A stretch of 44,072 nucleotides of DNA, from positions 1 to 44,072 of the forward strand of contig CALMLJ010000454.1 in NCBI GenBank assembly GCA_937868025.1, read 5' to 3'. How positions within the stretch are numbered: position 1 is the first letter of the stretch; the number at the start of each line of letters is the position of its first letter. Below the pieces are notes generated by a model. That model saw only the letters and a list, made by a program, of their open reading frames with translations. It was not told the DNA's origin and did not search any database. Shown here piece by piece: positions 15,711-24,473 of the stretch. This DNA comes from an uncultured Acidimicrobiaceae bacterium (lineage in GTDB: Bacteria; Actinomycetota; Acidimicrobiia; Acidimicrobiales; Microtrichaceae). A program made the position numbers and the translations under genes.

Positions 15711-16910
15711 TTACTTCCGCGGCAGACCGAGCACACGCTCGGCGACGATGTTGCGTTGGATCTCGTTCGTGCCCGCGTAGATCGGACCCGACAACGAGAA
15801 CTGGTAGCCCTTGAGCCACGGGTTCTCGACCCGCTCGCCCTCGGGACCCCACTCGGTCAGCTCGGCCTCGCCGTCGAGCAGGCGAAGCGCCGCCTCGTGC
15901 AGGCGGACGTCGAGCTCCGACCAGAAGATCTTGTTGAGGCTCGATCGAGCACCGGGCGAGCGACCTTCGACGATGCCGGTCACGTCGCTCAGGGTGTAGA
16001 GGGCGTAGGCCTCGGCGTCGATCCAGGCCTGGGCCACCGCGTCGCGAACGCCCGGGTCGTCGATGGACCCGCCCCGTTCGCCGTAGAGCTGCACAAGACG
16101 CGCCGCGGCCGCGGTGAAGCGTCCGGGCGAGCGCAGCGTGAGGCCGCGCTCGGAGGAGGTGGTCGCCATCGCGACACCCCAGCCGCCGTTCACGTCACCG
16201 AGCACACCGCCCGCCGCCGGGTCGACGTCGCCGTCGGGAACGAACGCACCGTCGAAGAAGACCTCGGCGAAGCCCTCGTCGCCGTCGAGTCGACCGAAGC
16301 CGCGGACCGTGACGCCCTCGATGTCGAGCGGCACGAGCAAGTAGGTGAGCCCGTGGTGGCGGACCGAGTCGGGGTCGGTGCGGAACAACCCGAAGAGGTG
16401 GGTGCAGAACGCGCCGCGGGTCGTCCACGTCTTCTGGCCGTAGAGCCGCCAGCCGCCGGCCTCGTCGTCGCGCACGGCCTTGGAGGTGATGCCCGCCAGG
16501 TCGGAACCGGCGTTCGGTTCGGACCAGCCCTGACACCACAGGTCCTCGCCCGCGGACATGCGCGGAAGGTAGTAGTCCTGCTGCGCCGGCGTGCCGAACT
16601 CGTAGATCGAGGGGGCCAGGAGGAAGATGCCGTTCTGGGTCACCCGCTGGGGGGCTCCGGCCCGGTAGTACTCCTCCTCGAAGATCAACCACTGCCACAG
16701 CGATGCGCCACGCCCGCCGTGTTCGGCCGGCCAGGAGACGACCGCCCAGCGGTCGGCGTGCAGCTTCCGCTCCCACTCGAGGTGGAGGGCGAACCCGTCC
16801 GCGGTGTCACCGCTGGGCAGGGGCGGGTTGGGGGCGTTCTCGGCGAGCCAGGTGCGGCACTCCTCGCGGAACGCCTGCTCGTCTGCTGTCCACGTCAGGT
16901 CCACGGCCAC
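15711..16910 (-). CDS. Acyl-CoA dehydrogenase, long subunit
   Basis: Acyl-CoA dehydrogenase of 399 residues. Key marks are LWCQGWSEPNAGSDLAGI (FAD/substrate loop), RLYGQKTWTTRG, and the C-terminal IYAGTNEIQRNIVAERVLGL motif. It is the first gene of a two-gene unit with the short subunit (20 bases between), as in mycobacterial heteromeric FadE pairs. The start is GTG at 16910; the palindromic operator ends only 11 bases upstream and there is no clear Shine-Dalgarno. The shared operator links this pair to ipdABC, echA20 and the Ltp4-like thiolase. Confidence 0.9.
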   Translation of the reverse strand: MAVDLTWTADEQAFREECRTWLAENAPNPPLPSGDTADGFALHLEWERKLHADRWAVVSWPAEHGGRGASLWQWLIFEEEYYRAGAPQRVTQNGIFLLAPSIYEFGTPAQQDYYLPRMSAGEDLWCQGWSEPNAGSDLAGITSKAVRDDEAGGWRLYGQKTWTTRGAFCTHLFGLFRTDPDSVRHHGLTYLLVPLDIEGVTVRGFGRLDGDEGFAEVFFDGAFVPDGDVDPAAGGVLGDVNGGWGVAMATTSSERGLTLRSPGRFTAAAARLVQLYGERGGSIDDPGVRDAVAQAWIDAEAYALYTLSDVTGIVEGRSPGARSSLNKIFWSELDVRLHEAALRLLDGEAELTEWGPEGERVENPWLKGYQFSLSGPIYAGTNEIQRNIVAERVLGLPRK

Positions 16911-16921
16911 GATTCTGCCAG

Positions 16922-16946
16922 CGAATCTGACGGGGTGTCAGATTCG
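16922..16946. promoter_or_regulatory. Operator palindrome of the steroid gene set (acyl-CoA dehydrogenase pair)
   Basis: Ten-base perfect arms (CGAATCTGAC and GTCAGATTCG) flank GGGGT. The core TCTGACGGGGTGTCAGA is identical, read on the other strand, to the site at 22894. It lies 11 bases before the start of the acyl-CoA dehydrogenase at 16910, where a repressor would block transcription. Confidence 0.75.
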
Positions 16947-17031
16947 TGACCACTGGGTGATGCTGCCCAATCTGCCCGGCGACGACCGGATCCGGGGCCT
17001 CAGTGTCATGGGTACGTGATTGAATGATCCC

Positions 17032-18495
17032 ATGGCCTCGAACACCAGTTCGCATCACGAGACGGGCACGGCGCAGCCGCAATCGCGGTTGGCCGCGGAG
17101 ATCTTGGCGGCAGCCGAACCGGTGCAGGTGCTCGTGTCGAGCCTCGACCCTCGTAACGTGCCGTTGCCGTGGGCACCCGAAGTGCTCGATGCGTTCACGA
17201 AGATGGAGAAGATCGCTGCATCGGGCCGGCTGTTGATGACGAGTCGCGCTGCGGAGGCGGGCGTGTGGGAGGCGGAGCGGTTCGCGACACCGGCGGACTG
17301 GTTGGCGAAGCAGCAAGGCACCACAGCGGGGCGGGCTCGGGCCGATCTGGAGACCTCCCAGCGTCTGGGCGGCCTGGACGCCACCGCCGACGCGGTGCGC
17401 GAGGGACGATTGTCGCCGGAGCAGGCAGGGGCCGTTACGGACGCGGCGGCAGTGAACCCTGATGCGGAGCGGGATCTGCTGGCACGGGCGCAGCGGGATT
17501 CACTGCGGCGGACGCGGCAGGAGGCGGAGCGCCGTAAGGCCGAGGTGCGCTCGGAGGAAGAGAAGGCAGCGCGGGACAAGAAGGTCCGGGACGAACGCAG
17601 TGCGCGGTTCTGGTACGGCAACGGTGCCGGTCATCTGGAAGTACGCGGCCCGGTGGCGGATCTGAAGGAGTTGGAGCAGTTGATCCAGCGGGAGGTCGAC
17701 CGCACGTTCCGGGCGAAGCGGGCGGCGGCGCAGCGGGGATCACGGGCGAACTACGCGTTCGATGCGTTGATGGCGATGAGTCACGGTTCGACGGAGGCCG
17801 GCCCCGGGGCGGGTCCGACCAAGCGGGCGCCGTTGACCCGGATGACGTTGATCCGGGTTGATCTGGCCGCATTGATGCGGGGCCACGTCGGATCCGGTGA
17901 GTTGTGTGAGATCGGCGGGGTGTCGGTCTCGGTCGCGGAGTTGCGCCGCCTGTTGGGTGAGTCGGTGCTGCAACTCGTCCTCACCAATGGCGAGGCCGTG
18001 ATCGACGTGGTGAACCTGGCCCGCAAGCCGACCGTCGCTCAGATGCTGGCGAAACTGTTCACCGACTCGTGCTGCACGGCGGAGCGGTGTGATCGGGCGG
18101 CACGCTTGGAGTTCGATCATCGTGACGACTGGGCCCGGGTCCAGGTCACCGAACTCGCGAACCTCGACCTGCTGTGTGACCACCACCATGATCTGAAGAC
18201 CCGGGAGAACTGGCAGCTCGTTGCCGGGACCGGCCGCCGTGCGATGGTCCCACCGAACGACGAGCGCCACCCCGATCACCTGCGGGCCACGACGTCGCAG
18301 CCGGTGGTCCCGGTCCTGGTGCCGGATCTCGAGGCGACCGACATGCCGGTCGACGCCGATGCCGAGCCGGTGGCCCGGCCGGGGTCCGACGCCCGGATCG
18401 CCGATCTCGCCGCCCGGCTGGCCCGCATCCGAGCCAAGGACGCCGAGCACCGAGCCCGCAGATCCGGGCAGGACCGGCTCTTCGACACCGCCTGA
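17032..18495 (+). CDS. DUF222 / HNH endonuclease (13E12-repeat family)
   Basis: Protein of 487 residues with an N-terminal DUF222 region (ILAAAEPVQVL through VREGRLSPEQAGAVTDAA), a basic/acidic coiled-coil stretch (RQEAERRKAEVRSEEEKAA) and a C-terminal HNH nuclease. The nuclease runs from CCTAERCDRAARLEFDHRDDW to LDLLCDHHHDLKT; the cysteines fit a zinc-supported HNH fold and DH/DHHH the catalytic part. Such genes occur in many copies in actinobacteria and their role is unknown. Codon choice (more GCG, CGG and TTG, less GCC and GTC) looks different from the neighbours, suggesting separate ancestry. It sits between two parts of the steroid gene set. ATG at 17032 is preferred over the upstream TTG. 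Confidence 0.85.
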   Translation: MASNTSSHHETGTAQPQSRLAAEILAAAEPVQVLVSSLDPRNVPLPWAPEVLDAFTKMEKIAASGRLLMTSRAAEAGVWEAERFATPADWLAKQQGTTAGRARADLETSQRLGGLDATADAVREGRLSPEQAGAVTDAAAVNPDAERDLLARAQRDSLRRTRQEAERRKAEVRSEEEKAARDKKVRDERSARFWYGNGAGHLEVRGPVADLKELEQLIQREVDRTFRAKRAAAQRGSRANYAFDALMAMSHGSTEAGPGAGPTKRAPLTRMTLIRVDLAALMRGHVGSGELCEIGGVSVSVAELRRLLGESVLQLVLTNGEAVIDVVNLARKPTVAQMLAKLFTDSCCTAERCDRAARLEFDHRDDWARVQVTELANLDLLCDHHHDLKTRENWQLVAGTGRRAMVPPNDERHPDHLRATTSQPVVPVLVPDLEATDMPVDADAEPVARPGSDARIADLAARLARIRAKDAEHRARRSGQDRLFDTA

Positions 18496-18601
18496 GGGCG
18501 CACGGCGGGCGGGTCGATCGAGCGCATCGAGCCGGCGCGGGCACGGCCCGCCGCCGCGCCGCGCCGCTGGACGAGTTCGCTCTGGTCGGGATGGCGACGG
18601 T

Positions 18602-19660
18602 TCAGGCGAGGCGGGTGAGCGTCGCCTCGGCCTCGGCGACGATGGTGGAGATCACCTCGGCGACCGTCGGCAGCTCCTCGATCGAGCCGACCACCTGCCC
18701 GGTCGGCAGGATGCCCGCCTCAACCCGACCGTCGACGACGCCGGCCTTGGTCATCATCGGCGCGTTCGCGGCGAGGGCCATCTGCGCCCACGTGAGGTCC
18801 TGCGCCTTGCGCATGGCGAGGCCACTCGTGACGAGATCCTTGATCGGTGTGCCCGACAACCGAGCGAACTTGAGCGCGTTGAGTGCGGCCTTCGGAAAAC
18901 GCACGACCGACGGCGCCTTCTCCAGCTCGTCGATCATCTCGGTGCGGATCACGCGCTGCGGCGCGCCGTCGATCGCCGTGGTGACCACGGTGCCGGTCAC
19001 GGGGGTGCCGACGTAGATCGCCTTCACGTGGTCCGGGACATGGGACTCCTGCGTCAGCAGGAACCGGGTTCCCATGGCGATGCCCTGCGCGCCGTAGGCG
19101 AGCGCCGCGACGAGCCCACGCCCGTCGTAGTAGCCACCGGCGCCGAGCACCGGCACACCCGAGCCCTCGGTCGCGTCGACGACGGCAGGGAGCAGGAGCG
19201 ACGTGGGGGTCGCTCCTGTGTGGCCGCCGCCCTCGCCGCCCTGGGCGATGAGGGCCTTGACGCCCATCTTCACCATCTTCTCGGCGTGACGCTTCGCGCC
19301 GACGGTCACCATGGTGACCAGGCCCGCATCGTTGAGCCGCGCGACGACGTCACCTGACGGTGCCCCGGCGAACGACGCGACCGTGACCCCTTCGGTGATC
19401 ATCAGGTCGATGCGGTCGAGCAGGTCGGCCTGGTTCGGCAGGAGGTTCACGCCGAACGGGTTGGAGGTCCGCGCCTTCACCTTGCCGATGGCGACACGGA
19501 GCTCCGGCAACGTCATCGTCGCCGACGCCAGGATGCCCATGGCGCCGGCCTCGCACGTCGCCGCAGTGAGGCGCGCACCGGAGACCCAACCCATGCCGGT
19601 CTGCACGATCGGGTACCGGACGCCGAGCAGATCGCACAACGGCGTGCTCAGCGCACTCAC
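18602..19660 (-). CDS. ipdC: IpdC-like flavin oxidoreductase (nitronate monooxygenase family)
   Basis: TIM-barrel FMN protein of 352 residues. It shows the family markers YPIVQTGMGWVSGARL, LLPNQADLLDRIDLMITEGV, the phosphate-binding IAQGGEGGGHTG, and VLGAGGYYDGRGLVAALAYG followed by MGTRFLLTQES. The order and wording follow mycobacterial IpdC (Rv3553 as I recall it), which acts on the ring-C/D intermediate HIP-CoA. It is downstream of ipdA-ipdB in the same direction, as in Mycobacterium. The start is GTG at 19660 with GAGG eight bases before. Assignment rests on similarity and synteny; the generic family name would be 2-nitropropane dioxygenase. Confidence 0.88.
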   Translation of the reverse strand: MSALSTPLCDLLGVRYPIVQTGMGWVSGARLTAATCEAGAMGILASATMTLPELRVAIGKVKARTSNPFGVNLLPNQADLLDRIDLMITEGVTVASFAGAPSGDVVARLNDAGLVTMVTVGAKRHAEKMVKMGVKALIAQGGEGGGHTGATPTSLLLPAVVDATEGSGVPVLGAGGYYDGRGLVAALAYGAQGIAMGTRFLLTQESHVPDHVKAIYVGTPVTGTVVTTAIDGAPQRVIRTEMIDELEKAPSVVRFPKAALNALKFARLSGTPIKDLVTSGLAMRKAQDLTWAQMALAANAPMMTKAGVVDGRVEAGILPTGQVVGSIEELPTVAEVISTIVAEAEATLTRLA

Positions 19661-19733
19661 GGATTCGGCCTCGGCGTCGGGCGCTCGGGACGCTTCGCGC
19701 CCTCGGCCCTCCTGGCACTGTCACATGGGTGCC

Positions 19734-20519
19734 TCACGGGTTCGGCACCTCTCGCTCACGGAGACCCTTGGGGTCGATGACCTCACGGATCAAGCGGAGC
19801 TCCTCGTCGGTCGGCAGGCGGGACTCGGGGACCTCGCTCGGGATCACGAGCTCGAAGCCGGTCGCAGCGACGACCTCGTCGACCGTCACGCCGGGATGCA
19901 CCGAGCGCAGCTGCATCGAGTTGTCGGCGGTGTCGAAGTCGAAGACGCCGAGGTTGCTGACGACGCGTCGGATCTCGTGGAATCGCGACGCCACGGGACC
20001 GAGCTCGCGAGCACGGTCGTAGCCGACGCCACACACGACGTCGACCGCTGGCACGAACACCTTGGTGCCGTGGTTGGGCACCCAGTAGCTCGTCGTGTGG
20101 TTGATGGTGTTGCCCGGCGCGCCGCGGAACCCGAGGAGCTGGGAGCGGGGCTGGTGCCAGTCGCCGATGCACGCGATGTTCTGGTTGCCCCACTTGTCGA
20201 CCTGCGTCGCGCCCATCATCACGTGGCGCTTGCCGTTCCACAGGACGCTGAACATCTGCGGGTACGGGTTCCAGGCCTCGACGACGGCACCGGCCGGATC
20301 GGCTCCCGGCGGCAGGACGTTGGCGGCGAACCCACCGAACCCGTCGGTCATGACCAGGTCGGGCTCGAACGTCTCGCGGGCGAGCCGGCCACCGACCATC
20401 GGGATGATGCCGATGGGGTTGCACAGGCGCTCGCCGTCACCGCGGAACGCCTCGGCAACCGCAACGGCACACACTTCGGCGCGGGTGGGTGCTCCATCCA
20501 AGTGTTCGATCTCGCTCAC
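19734..20519 (-). CDS. ipdB: IpdB: CoA-transferase family beta subunit (steroid ring-C hydrolase)
   Basis: Type I CoA-transferase beta-subunit homologue of 261 residues. In Mycobacterium IpdAB does not transfer CoA but hydrolyses the last steroid ring of COCHEA-CoA. Visible family sequence includes CNPIGIIPMVGGRLA, DLVMTDGFGGFAANV, MMGATQVDKWGNQNI and SNLGVFDFDTADNSMQLRSV. The start is GTG at 20519, overlapping the ipdA stop (GTGA), because upstream sequence in this frame is antisense-like Arg/Pro-rich text. It forms an operon with ipdA and, after a 73-base gap, ipdC. Confidence 0.9.
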   Translation of the reverse strand: MSEIEHLDGAPTRAEVCAVAVAEAFRGDGERLCNPIGIIPMVGGRLARETFEPDLVMTDGFGGFAANVLPPGADPAGAVVEAWNPYPQMFSVLWNGKRHVMMGATQVDKWGNQNIACIGDWHQPRSQLLGFRGAPGNTINHTTSYWVPNHGTKVFVPAVDVVCGVGYDRARELGPVASRFHEIRRVVSNLGVFDFDTADNSMQLRSVHPGVTVDEVVAATGFELVIPSEVPESRLPTDEELRLIREVIDPKGLREREVPNP

Positions 20520-21388
20520 GACGCCACCCCCACCAGTGCCTGGTAGTCCTCTTCGGACACATCCAGGTACTTCGCCCGGAACGCGTCCCACGCCTCGTCG
20601 GACTTCGCCGTCGCCGCGTACTCCTTCTGGAACGCCTCGTCGCGGGCGTAGTCGGGCGGGCACTCCGTGAAGTGGGCGGCACCCTTGCGCTCGATCACAC
20701 CGGTGGTCATCAGCCGGCTGATTCGCTGCGTGTGGAACGAGCCGTACTTCGGGAAGTCCTCGGTCGGGATGATCTCCTCGGTGCTCATGAAGCACTCCTT
20801 GGCTGCCATGGCCATGAGGTCGTCCATGTAGAGGTCCTGGTTCAGGAACTGGCCGTTGCCACCCTGATCGGCACGGTTCATGTGGATGAAGGCCACATCG
20901 AGTTCGATCGCCGGGACGGCCACCAGCTCTTCACCCTCACCACCGTCGGGGCCGGGGTAGGGCGAGCGCACCAGCTCGAACTGCGGCATCACCCGGAGCA
21001 GGTCGGTACCGAGACCGGCACGGCAGGGCAGGAACGGGACCCGCCACGCCGCGGCCTGCAGACCGAGGAGCAGCATGCCCTCGTCGAGCTCGGTCGCCTC
21101 GACCGTGCCGTTCTGGCGAGCGTTGCGGAAGTGCGGTTCGAGCGGGATCGAGTCGAGGGACACGAAGCCGTAGACGGCCCGCTTCACCTTGCCGGCACGA
21201 CAGAGGAGCCCGACATCGGGGCCGCCGTAGCTCACGATGGTGAGGTCCTTCAGATCGCTTCGAAGCAGCTCACGCACGAGCGACATCGGCTTGCGTCGGG
21301 AGCCCCAACCCCCGATTCCGATCGTCATGCCGTCGCGGAGCCCGCTCACGACCTCGGCCTCGGTCGTTCGCTTGTCAGGTATCGCCAT
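20516..21388 (-). CDS. ipdA: IpdA: CoA-transferase family alpha subunit (steroid ring-C hydrolase)
   Basis: Alpha subunit of 290 residues. PDKRTTEAEVVSGLRDGMTI, GWGSRRKPMSLVRELLRSDL, SYGGPDVGLLCRAGKVKRA and YGFVSLDS closely match mycobacterial IpdA from memory. The family catalytic glutamate probably lies in the LDEGM element around residue 103. The complex cleaves a C-C bond in the last ring of the steroid nucleus. ATG at 21388 has GAGG at good spacing; the frame further upstream is not family sequence. The operator palindrome is 53 bases before the start. It heads the ipdA-ipdB-ipdC operon. Confidence 0.92.
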   Translation of the reverse strand: MAIPDKRTTEAEVVSGLRDGMTIGIGGWGSRRKPMSLVRELLRSDLKDLTIVSYGGPDVGLLCRAGKVKRAVYGFVSLDSIPLEPHFRNARQNGTVEATELDEGMLLLGLQAAAWRVPFLPCRAGLGTDLLRVMPQFELVRSPYPGPDGGEGEELVAVPAIELDVAFIHMNRADQGGNGQFLNQDLYMDDLMAMAAKECFMSTEEIIPTEDFPKYGSFHTQRISRLMTTGVIERKGAAHFTECPPDYARDEAFQKEYAATAKSDEAWDAFRAKYLDVSEEDYQALVGVAS

Positions 21389-21440
21389 CAGGTCCTCATC
21401 GGTCGCAGGTGGATCGGGTCCGCACCGCCGCTCGGGCGAA

Positions 21441-21457
21441 TCTGACGGACCGTCAGA
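21441..21457. promoter_or_regulatory. Operator palindrome of the steroid gene set (ipdABC)
   Basis: TCTGACGGACCGTCAGA is a perfect palindrome of eight-base arms around one base; flanking A/T extends it to 19. It lies upstream of ipdA and is of the same class as the sites at 16922, 22894 and 25273. The divergent lipoprotein at 21554 could also be affected. Confidence 0.75.
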
Positions 21458-21553
21458 TCGAGTCCAAACCGTAGACCGGTCCCCGGTTGCGCGTCGACTG
21501 CGACGAAGTCCAGATAGCGTGATCGTCAGTACGCCGACCCAGAGGATCCTCTC

Positions 21554-22114
21554 GTGCACGTCCGTCGACTCACCGTCGCTGCCCTCGCCCTGCTCCTTCC
21601 GTTCACCGCTGCCGCTTGCGGTGGCGACGACGACAAGGCCGACGCAGCGAAGACGACCACCACCAGCGCCGAGGCATCACCAACCACGACCAGCGGGGAC
21701 GACACGACCGAGACGGCACCGCCCGCCCCGACGACCACGCTGAGCGAGGCCGACTTCAACGCAGCGATCGACGCGTTCAACACGAGCCTCGACGAGGCCG
21801 GCGACGACTTCTGCAAGATCACCGCGGCGACCAACACACTGACAGTGTCCGGTGCGGCAACCCCCGAGCAGGCCAAGGCCCTCTACCAGGCGTTCGCCGA
21901 CGTGCTGAACAAGGTCGCCGACCACCTCCCCGTCGACTCGGGCGCCGACAGCGCCACCCTCAAGAGTGCGGCCGAGAAGATCTTGAGCGACGCCGAGGCC
22001 GACGGCTACGACCCGGCCACCATCAGCGGCGGCAGCCCCGAGGCGTTCAACGACCCCGAGATCGCCAAGTCGATGGCCGCCGTCGGCGAAGCGATCACCA
22101 AGAACTGCCAGTAG
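21554..22114 (+). CDS. Small secreted lipoprotein, Thr-rich linker
   Basis: Predicted lipoprotein of 186 residues. The signal peptide ends in the lipobox TAAAC (Cys22). An acidic and Thr/Pro-rich linker (about 25-65) is followed by a helical domain (LSEADFNAAIDAFNTSLDEA, then ADVLNKVADHLPVDSG) with two cysteines, including one near the C-terminus. I do not recognise the domain. The start is GTG with AGAGGA seven bases upstream, part of the 12-bp palindrome AGAGGATCCTCT (21541-21552). TAGCGT at 21515 is a possible -10. It is divergent from ipdA and convergent with echA20, three bases apart. Confidence 0.8.
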   Translation: MHVRRLTVAALALLLPFTAAACGGDDDKADAAKTTTTSAEASPTTTSGDDTTETAPPAPTTTLSEADFNAAIDAFNTSLDEAGDDFCKITAATNTLTVSGAATPEQAKALYQAFADVLNKVADHLPVDSGADSATLKSAAEKILSDAEADGYDPATISGGSPEAFNDPEIAKSMAAVGEAITKNCQ

Positions 22115-22117
22115 TTC

Positions 22118-22876
22118 TCACTTCGAGAACGTTGCGTCACGCTTCTCGACGAAGGCGTCACGCGCCTCGTCGGCGACGCCGGCCAGGTTGAGCTCATAGG
22201 TGAAGCCCTGCTCGTAGCGGTAGCTGCGCTTCACGTCGACCGGATCGATGGCGTTGAGCGACTCCTTCGCCCGACGGATCACGAATCGCGACTTGGTGCA
22301 GATCTTCGCGGCGATCTCGAACGCGGCATCGCGCAGCTCCTCGAGCGGCACGACCCGCGCCACCGAGCCGTACGCCGCCAGCACCGACACGTCGACGGGC
22401 TCGGCCGTGTAGACCATCTCGCGCATCTTGTGCTGCGGCACCAGGCGAGCGAGATGGGTGGCCGCACCCAGTGCCCCCTGGTTCACCTCGGGCAGGCCGA
22501 ACCGGGTGCCCTCTGCCGCCACGATGACGTCGGCGTTCCCCACGAGGCCGATGCCCCCGCCGAGACAGAAGTCGTGCACCGCGACGATCACCGGGACCTC
22601 GCACTCGTACACCGCAGCGAAGGCTGCGTAGCAGCCGCGGTTGGCGCCGAGCAGCGCATCGAAGCCCTCGGTGTTCTGCATCTCCTTGATGTCGACGCCG
22701 GCGTTGAAGCCCTTGCCCTCGGCACGCAGCACCAGGGCGCCGACCTCGGGGTTGCGTCCGGCGGCGGTGATCACGTCGGCCAGCTCGAACCAGCCGGCCA
22801 CGGTCAACGCGTTGACCGGCGGGTTGGCCATGACAACCTCGGCGATGCCATCGGTGATGGTGCAGGTGATGGGCAC
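22118..22876 (-). CDS. echA20: EchA20-like enoyl-CoA hydratase family hydrolase (steroid ring D)
   Basis: Crotonase-fold protein of 252 residues. Oxyanion-hole elements are GFNAGVDIKEMQ (57-68) and CLGGGIGLVGNADV (104-117), followed by FGLPEVNQGALGAATHL. The C-terminus VKRSYRYEQGFTYELNLAGV closely resembles mycobacterial EchA20 (Rv3550), which opens ring D of HIEC-CoA. The start is GTG at 22876 behind a strong GGAGGAG site. It is divergent from the SDR at 22954, with one operator between them. In Mycobacterium echA20 is also adjacent to ipdA; here a lipoprotein gene separates them. Confidence 0.92.
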   Translation of the reverse strand: MPITCTITDGIAEVVMANPPVNALTVAGWFELADVITAAGRNPEVGALVLRAEGKGFNAGVDIKEMQNTEGFDALLGANRGCYAAFAAVYECEVPVIVAVHDFCLGGGIGLVGNADVIVAAEGTRFGLPEVNQGALGAATHLARLVPQHKMREMVYTAEPVDVSVLAAYGSVARVVPLEELRDAAFEIAAKICTKSRFVIRRAKESLNAIDPVDVKRSYRYEQGFTYELNLAGVADEARDAFVEKRDATFSK

Positions 22877-22893
22877 GTTGCGTCTCCTCCCCG

Positions 22894-22946
22894 GATCTGA
22901 CACCCCGTCAGATCAGGTTGGACCAGTTTCACCGATGCCCTACCGT
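22894..22946. promoter_or_regulatory. Operator plus SDR promoter in the echA20/SDR divergent region
   Basis: The palindrome GATCTGAC-ACCCC-GTCAGATC (22894-22914) carries the same 17-base core as the site at 16922 in reverse. On the plus strand TTGGAC (22918-22923), a 17-base spacer and TACCGT (22941-22946) form a good promoter ending seven bases before the SDR ATG. The operator abuts the -35 and is 17 bases from the echA20 start, so one protein can control both genes. Confidence 0.7.
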
Positions 22947-22953
22947 GACGTCC

Positions 22954-23754
22954 ATGTTGACCATCGACTTCAGCGGCCAGGTCGTCATCGTGACCGGCGG
23001 CAGCAAGGGCATCGGCCGCACGATCTGCGAGCGATTCCTCGAACTGGGCGCTGACGTGCTCACGTGTGGCCGGTCCGAACCCGACGAGCTGCCCACCGCC
23101 GGCGGGCGCACCGCAGCGTTCTTCGCGTGCGACGTGCGCGATCCCGACCAGGTCGACGCGTTGGTCGGCGAAGCGGAGCGACGCTGGGGCCGGGTCGACG
23201 TCGTGGTGAACAACGCCGGCGGCAGCCCCCACGTCGACGCCGCGACGGCATCGCCACGATTCAGCGAGTCACTCATCCGACTCAACCTGGTGGCGCCGCT
23301 CCACGTCGCGCAGCGTGCCAACACGGTGATGCAACGCCAGGAGTCCGGCGGCACGATCATCAACATCGCCTCGGTGTCGGCCACGCGCCCGTCTCCGGGT
23401 ACGGCCGCGTACGGGGCCGCCAAGGCCGGCCTCCTCAACCTGACGCAGTCGCTGGCCGTCGAGTGGGCACCGAAGGTCCGGGTCAACGCCGTCACCTGCG
23501 GCATGATCGAGACGGAACAGGCCGAGCTGCACTACGGCGACGCCGAGGGGGTCGCCGCCGTCGCCGCGACCGTGCCGCTCGGCCGACTCGGCACCCCCGG
23601 CGACGTGGCCGACACGTGTGTGTACCTCGCGTCACCGCTCGCGTCGTACGTCAGCGGAGGCCAGGTCCTGCTGCACGGCGGCGGCGAACGCCCCGCGTTC
23701 CTCGCCGCGGCCAACGCCGAGGTCGGGCAAACCGCAGGTGGGTCCGCGACCTGA
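22954..23754 (+). CDS. Short-chain dehydrogenase/reductase of the steroid set
   Basis: Classical SDR of 266 residues. The NAD(P) loop is TGGSKGIG (14-21), then NNAGG (86-90), catalytic serine in IASVS (about 140-142), and YGAAK with Tyr153 and Lys157. It has no membrane segment. It is divergent from echA20 as are the SDR genes Rv3548c/Rv3549c of Mycobacterium, and it shares the operator. A role in oxidising a hydroxyl of a ring-degradation intermediate is inferred. The leaderless start at 22954 is set by TTGGAC-N17-TACCGT-N7-ATG. Confidence 0.88.
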   Translation: MLTIDFSGQVVIVTGGSKGIGRTICERFLELGADVLTCGRSEPDELPTAGGRTAAFFACDVRDPDQVDALVGEAERRWGRVDVVVNNAGGSPHVDAATASPRFSESLIRLNLVAPLHVAQRANTVMQRQESGGTIINIASVSATRPSPGTAAYGAAKAGLLNLTQSLAVEWAPKVRVNAVTCGMIETEQAELHYGDAEGVAAVAATVPLGRLGTPGDVADTCVYLASPLASYVSGGQVLLHGGGERPAFLAAANAEVGQTAGGSAT

Positions 23755-23780
23755 CCGGTGGCCCCTCTTAGCCTGGCGCG

Positions 23781-24455
23781 GTGAAGCGTGTGCTGATGTT
23801 GATCGGCCTTCCCGTGTTGTTGGGGCTGGTCTGGTGGTCGGGTGAGGCCAAGGGCCGCGCCGCGACCGCCGACGTCACCATCGACACCGCCAAGGTCGTC
23901 GAGGTTCGCACCTCGGTCATCGACCGGCTGACCGAGCTCGGCGCGACCAAGGCGTCGGAGGACACGGCGTACACCGACGGCGGCGACTCCGAGCTCACGT
24001 TCCGCGTCCCGCCGGCCAAGCTCGAGGCGGCGCTGCGAGAGCTCAACCTCGTCGGCGCCGTGGTGACCCGTCAGCGCGTCGAGGTCGACGACGTCACCGC
24101 CGATGCCAACAGCATCGCCGACCGGCTGTCGGGGGTGAGCGGCTGCCTCGACTCGCTCTCCAACGGCAACGCTGCCGATGACGCCGCCGGGATCGCGACC
24201 TGCCGGCAGCGGCTCGAAGCGGCGGCGAAGCAGGTCGAGGAGAGCCCCCAGGCCGCTCGCGACGCCGTCCTCCAGGTGCACATCACCCGAACGAGCACGA
24301 CCAGCCCGGCGCTCATCGTCGCCGTGGTGCTCTTGGCGATCGCGCTGGCGACCATGGCCTACCTCACGATCCGCTCGGCGCGCTCGGACGTCTACGACAT
24401 CACCGACCGTCGACCGACGCGTGCCACCGAGGACCTCTACCACCGCCGCAACTAG
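23781..24455 (+). CDS. Membrane-anchored DUF4349-like protein
   Basis: Protein of 224 residues with an N-terminal membrane helix (VLMLIGLPVLLGLVWWSG), an extracytoplasmic region and a C-terminal helix (LIVAVVLLAIALATMAYLTI). The middle part, SELTFRVPPAKLEAALRELN through GAVVTRQRVEVDDVTADANS, follows the pattern of DUF4349 proteins (VPxxxLDxxLxxLxxLG, then DVT). The function of that family is not established. TAGCCT ends six bases before the GTG start, suggesting a leaderless mRNA. It is convergent with the AAA-like gene at 24474. Confidence 0.78.
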   Translation: MKRVLMLIGLPVLLGLVWWSGEAKGRAATADVTIDTAKVVEVRTSVIDRLTELGATKASEDTAYTDGGDSELTFRVPPAKLEAALRELNLVGAVVTRQRVEVDDVTADANSIADRLSGVSGCLDSLSNGNAADDAAGIATCRQRLEAAAKQVEESPQAARDAVLQVHITRTSTTSPALIVAVVLLAIALATMAYLTIRSARSDVYDITDRRPTRATEDLYHRRN

Positions 24456-24473
24456 CGGCGACATCCGAGACGG

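Noticed and set aside
17032..18495. DUF222-HNH gene as a transposase or homing intron
   Set aside because: No terminal inverted repeats, target duplication or intron structure could be seen around it.
18496..18601. GGCGGGC...GCCCGCC pairing after the DUF222 gene
   Set aside because: The loop would exceed 30 bases in very GC-rich DNA, so a specific hairpin cannot be supported; nothing else is visible in this gap.
22114..22130. GTTCTC/GAGAAC inverted repeat at the junction of the small lipoprotein and echA20
   Set aside because: Only six pairs and no further support; too weak to call a terminator or KstR-like site.
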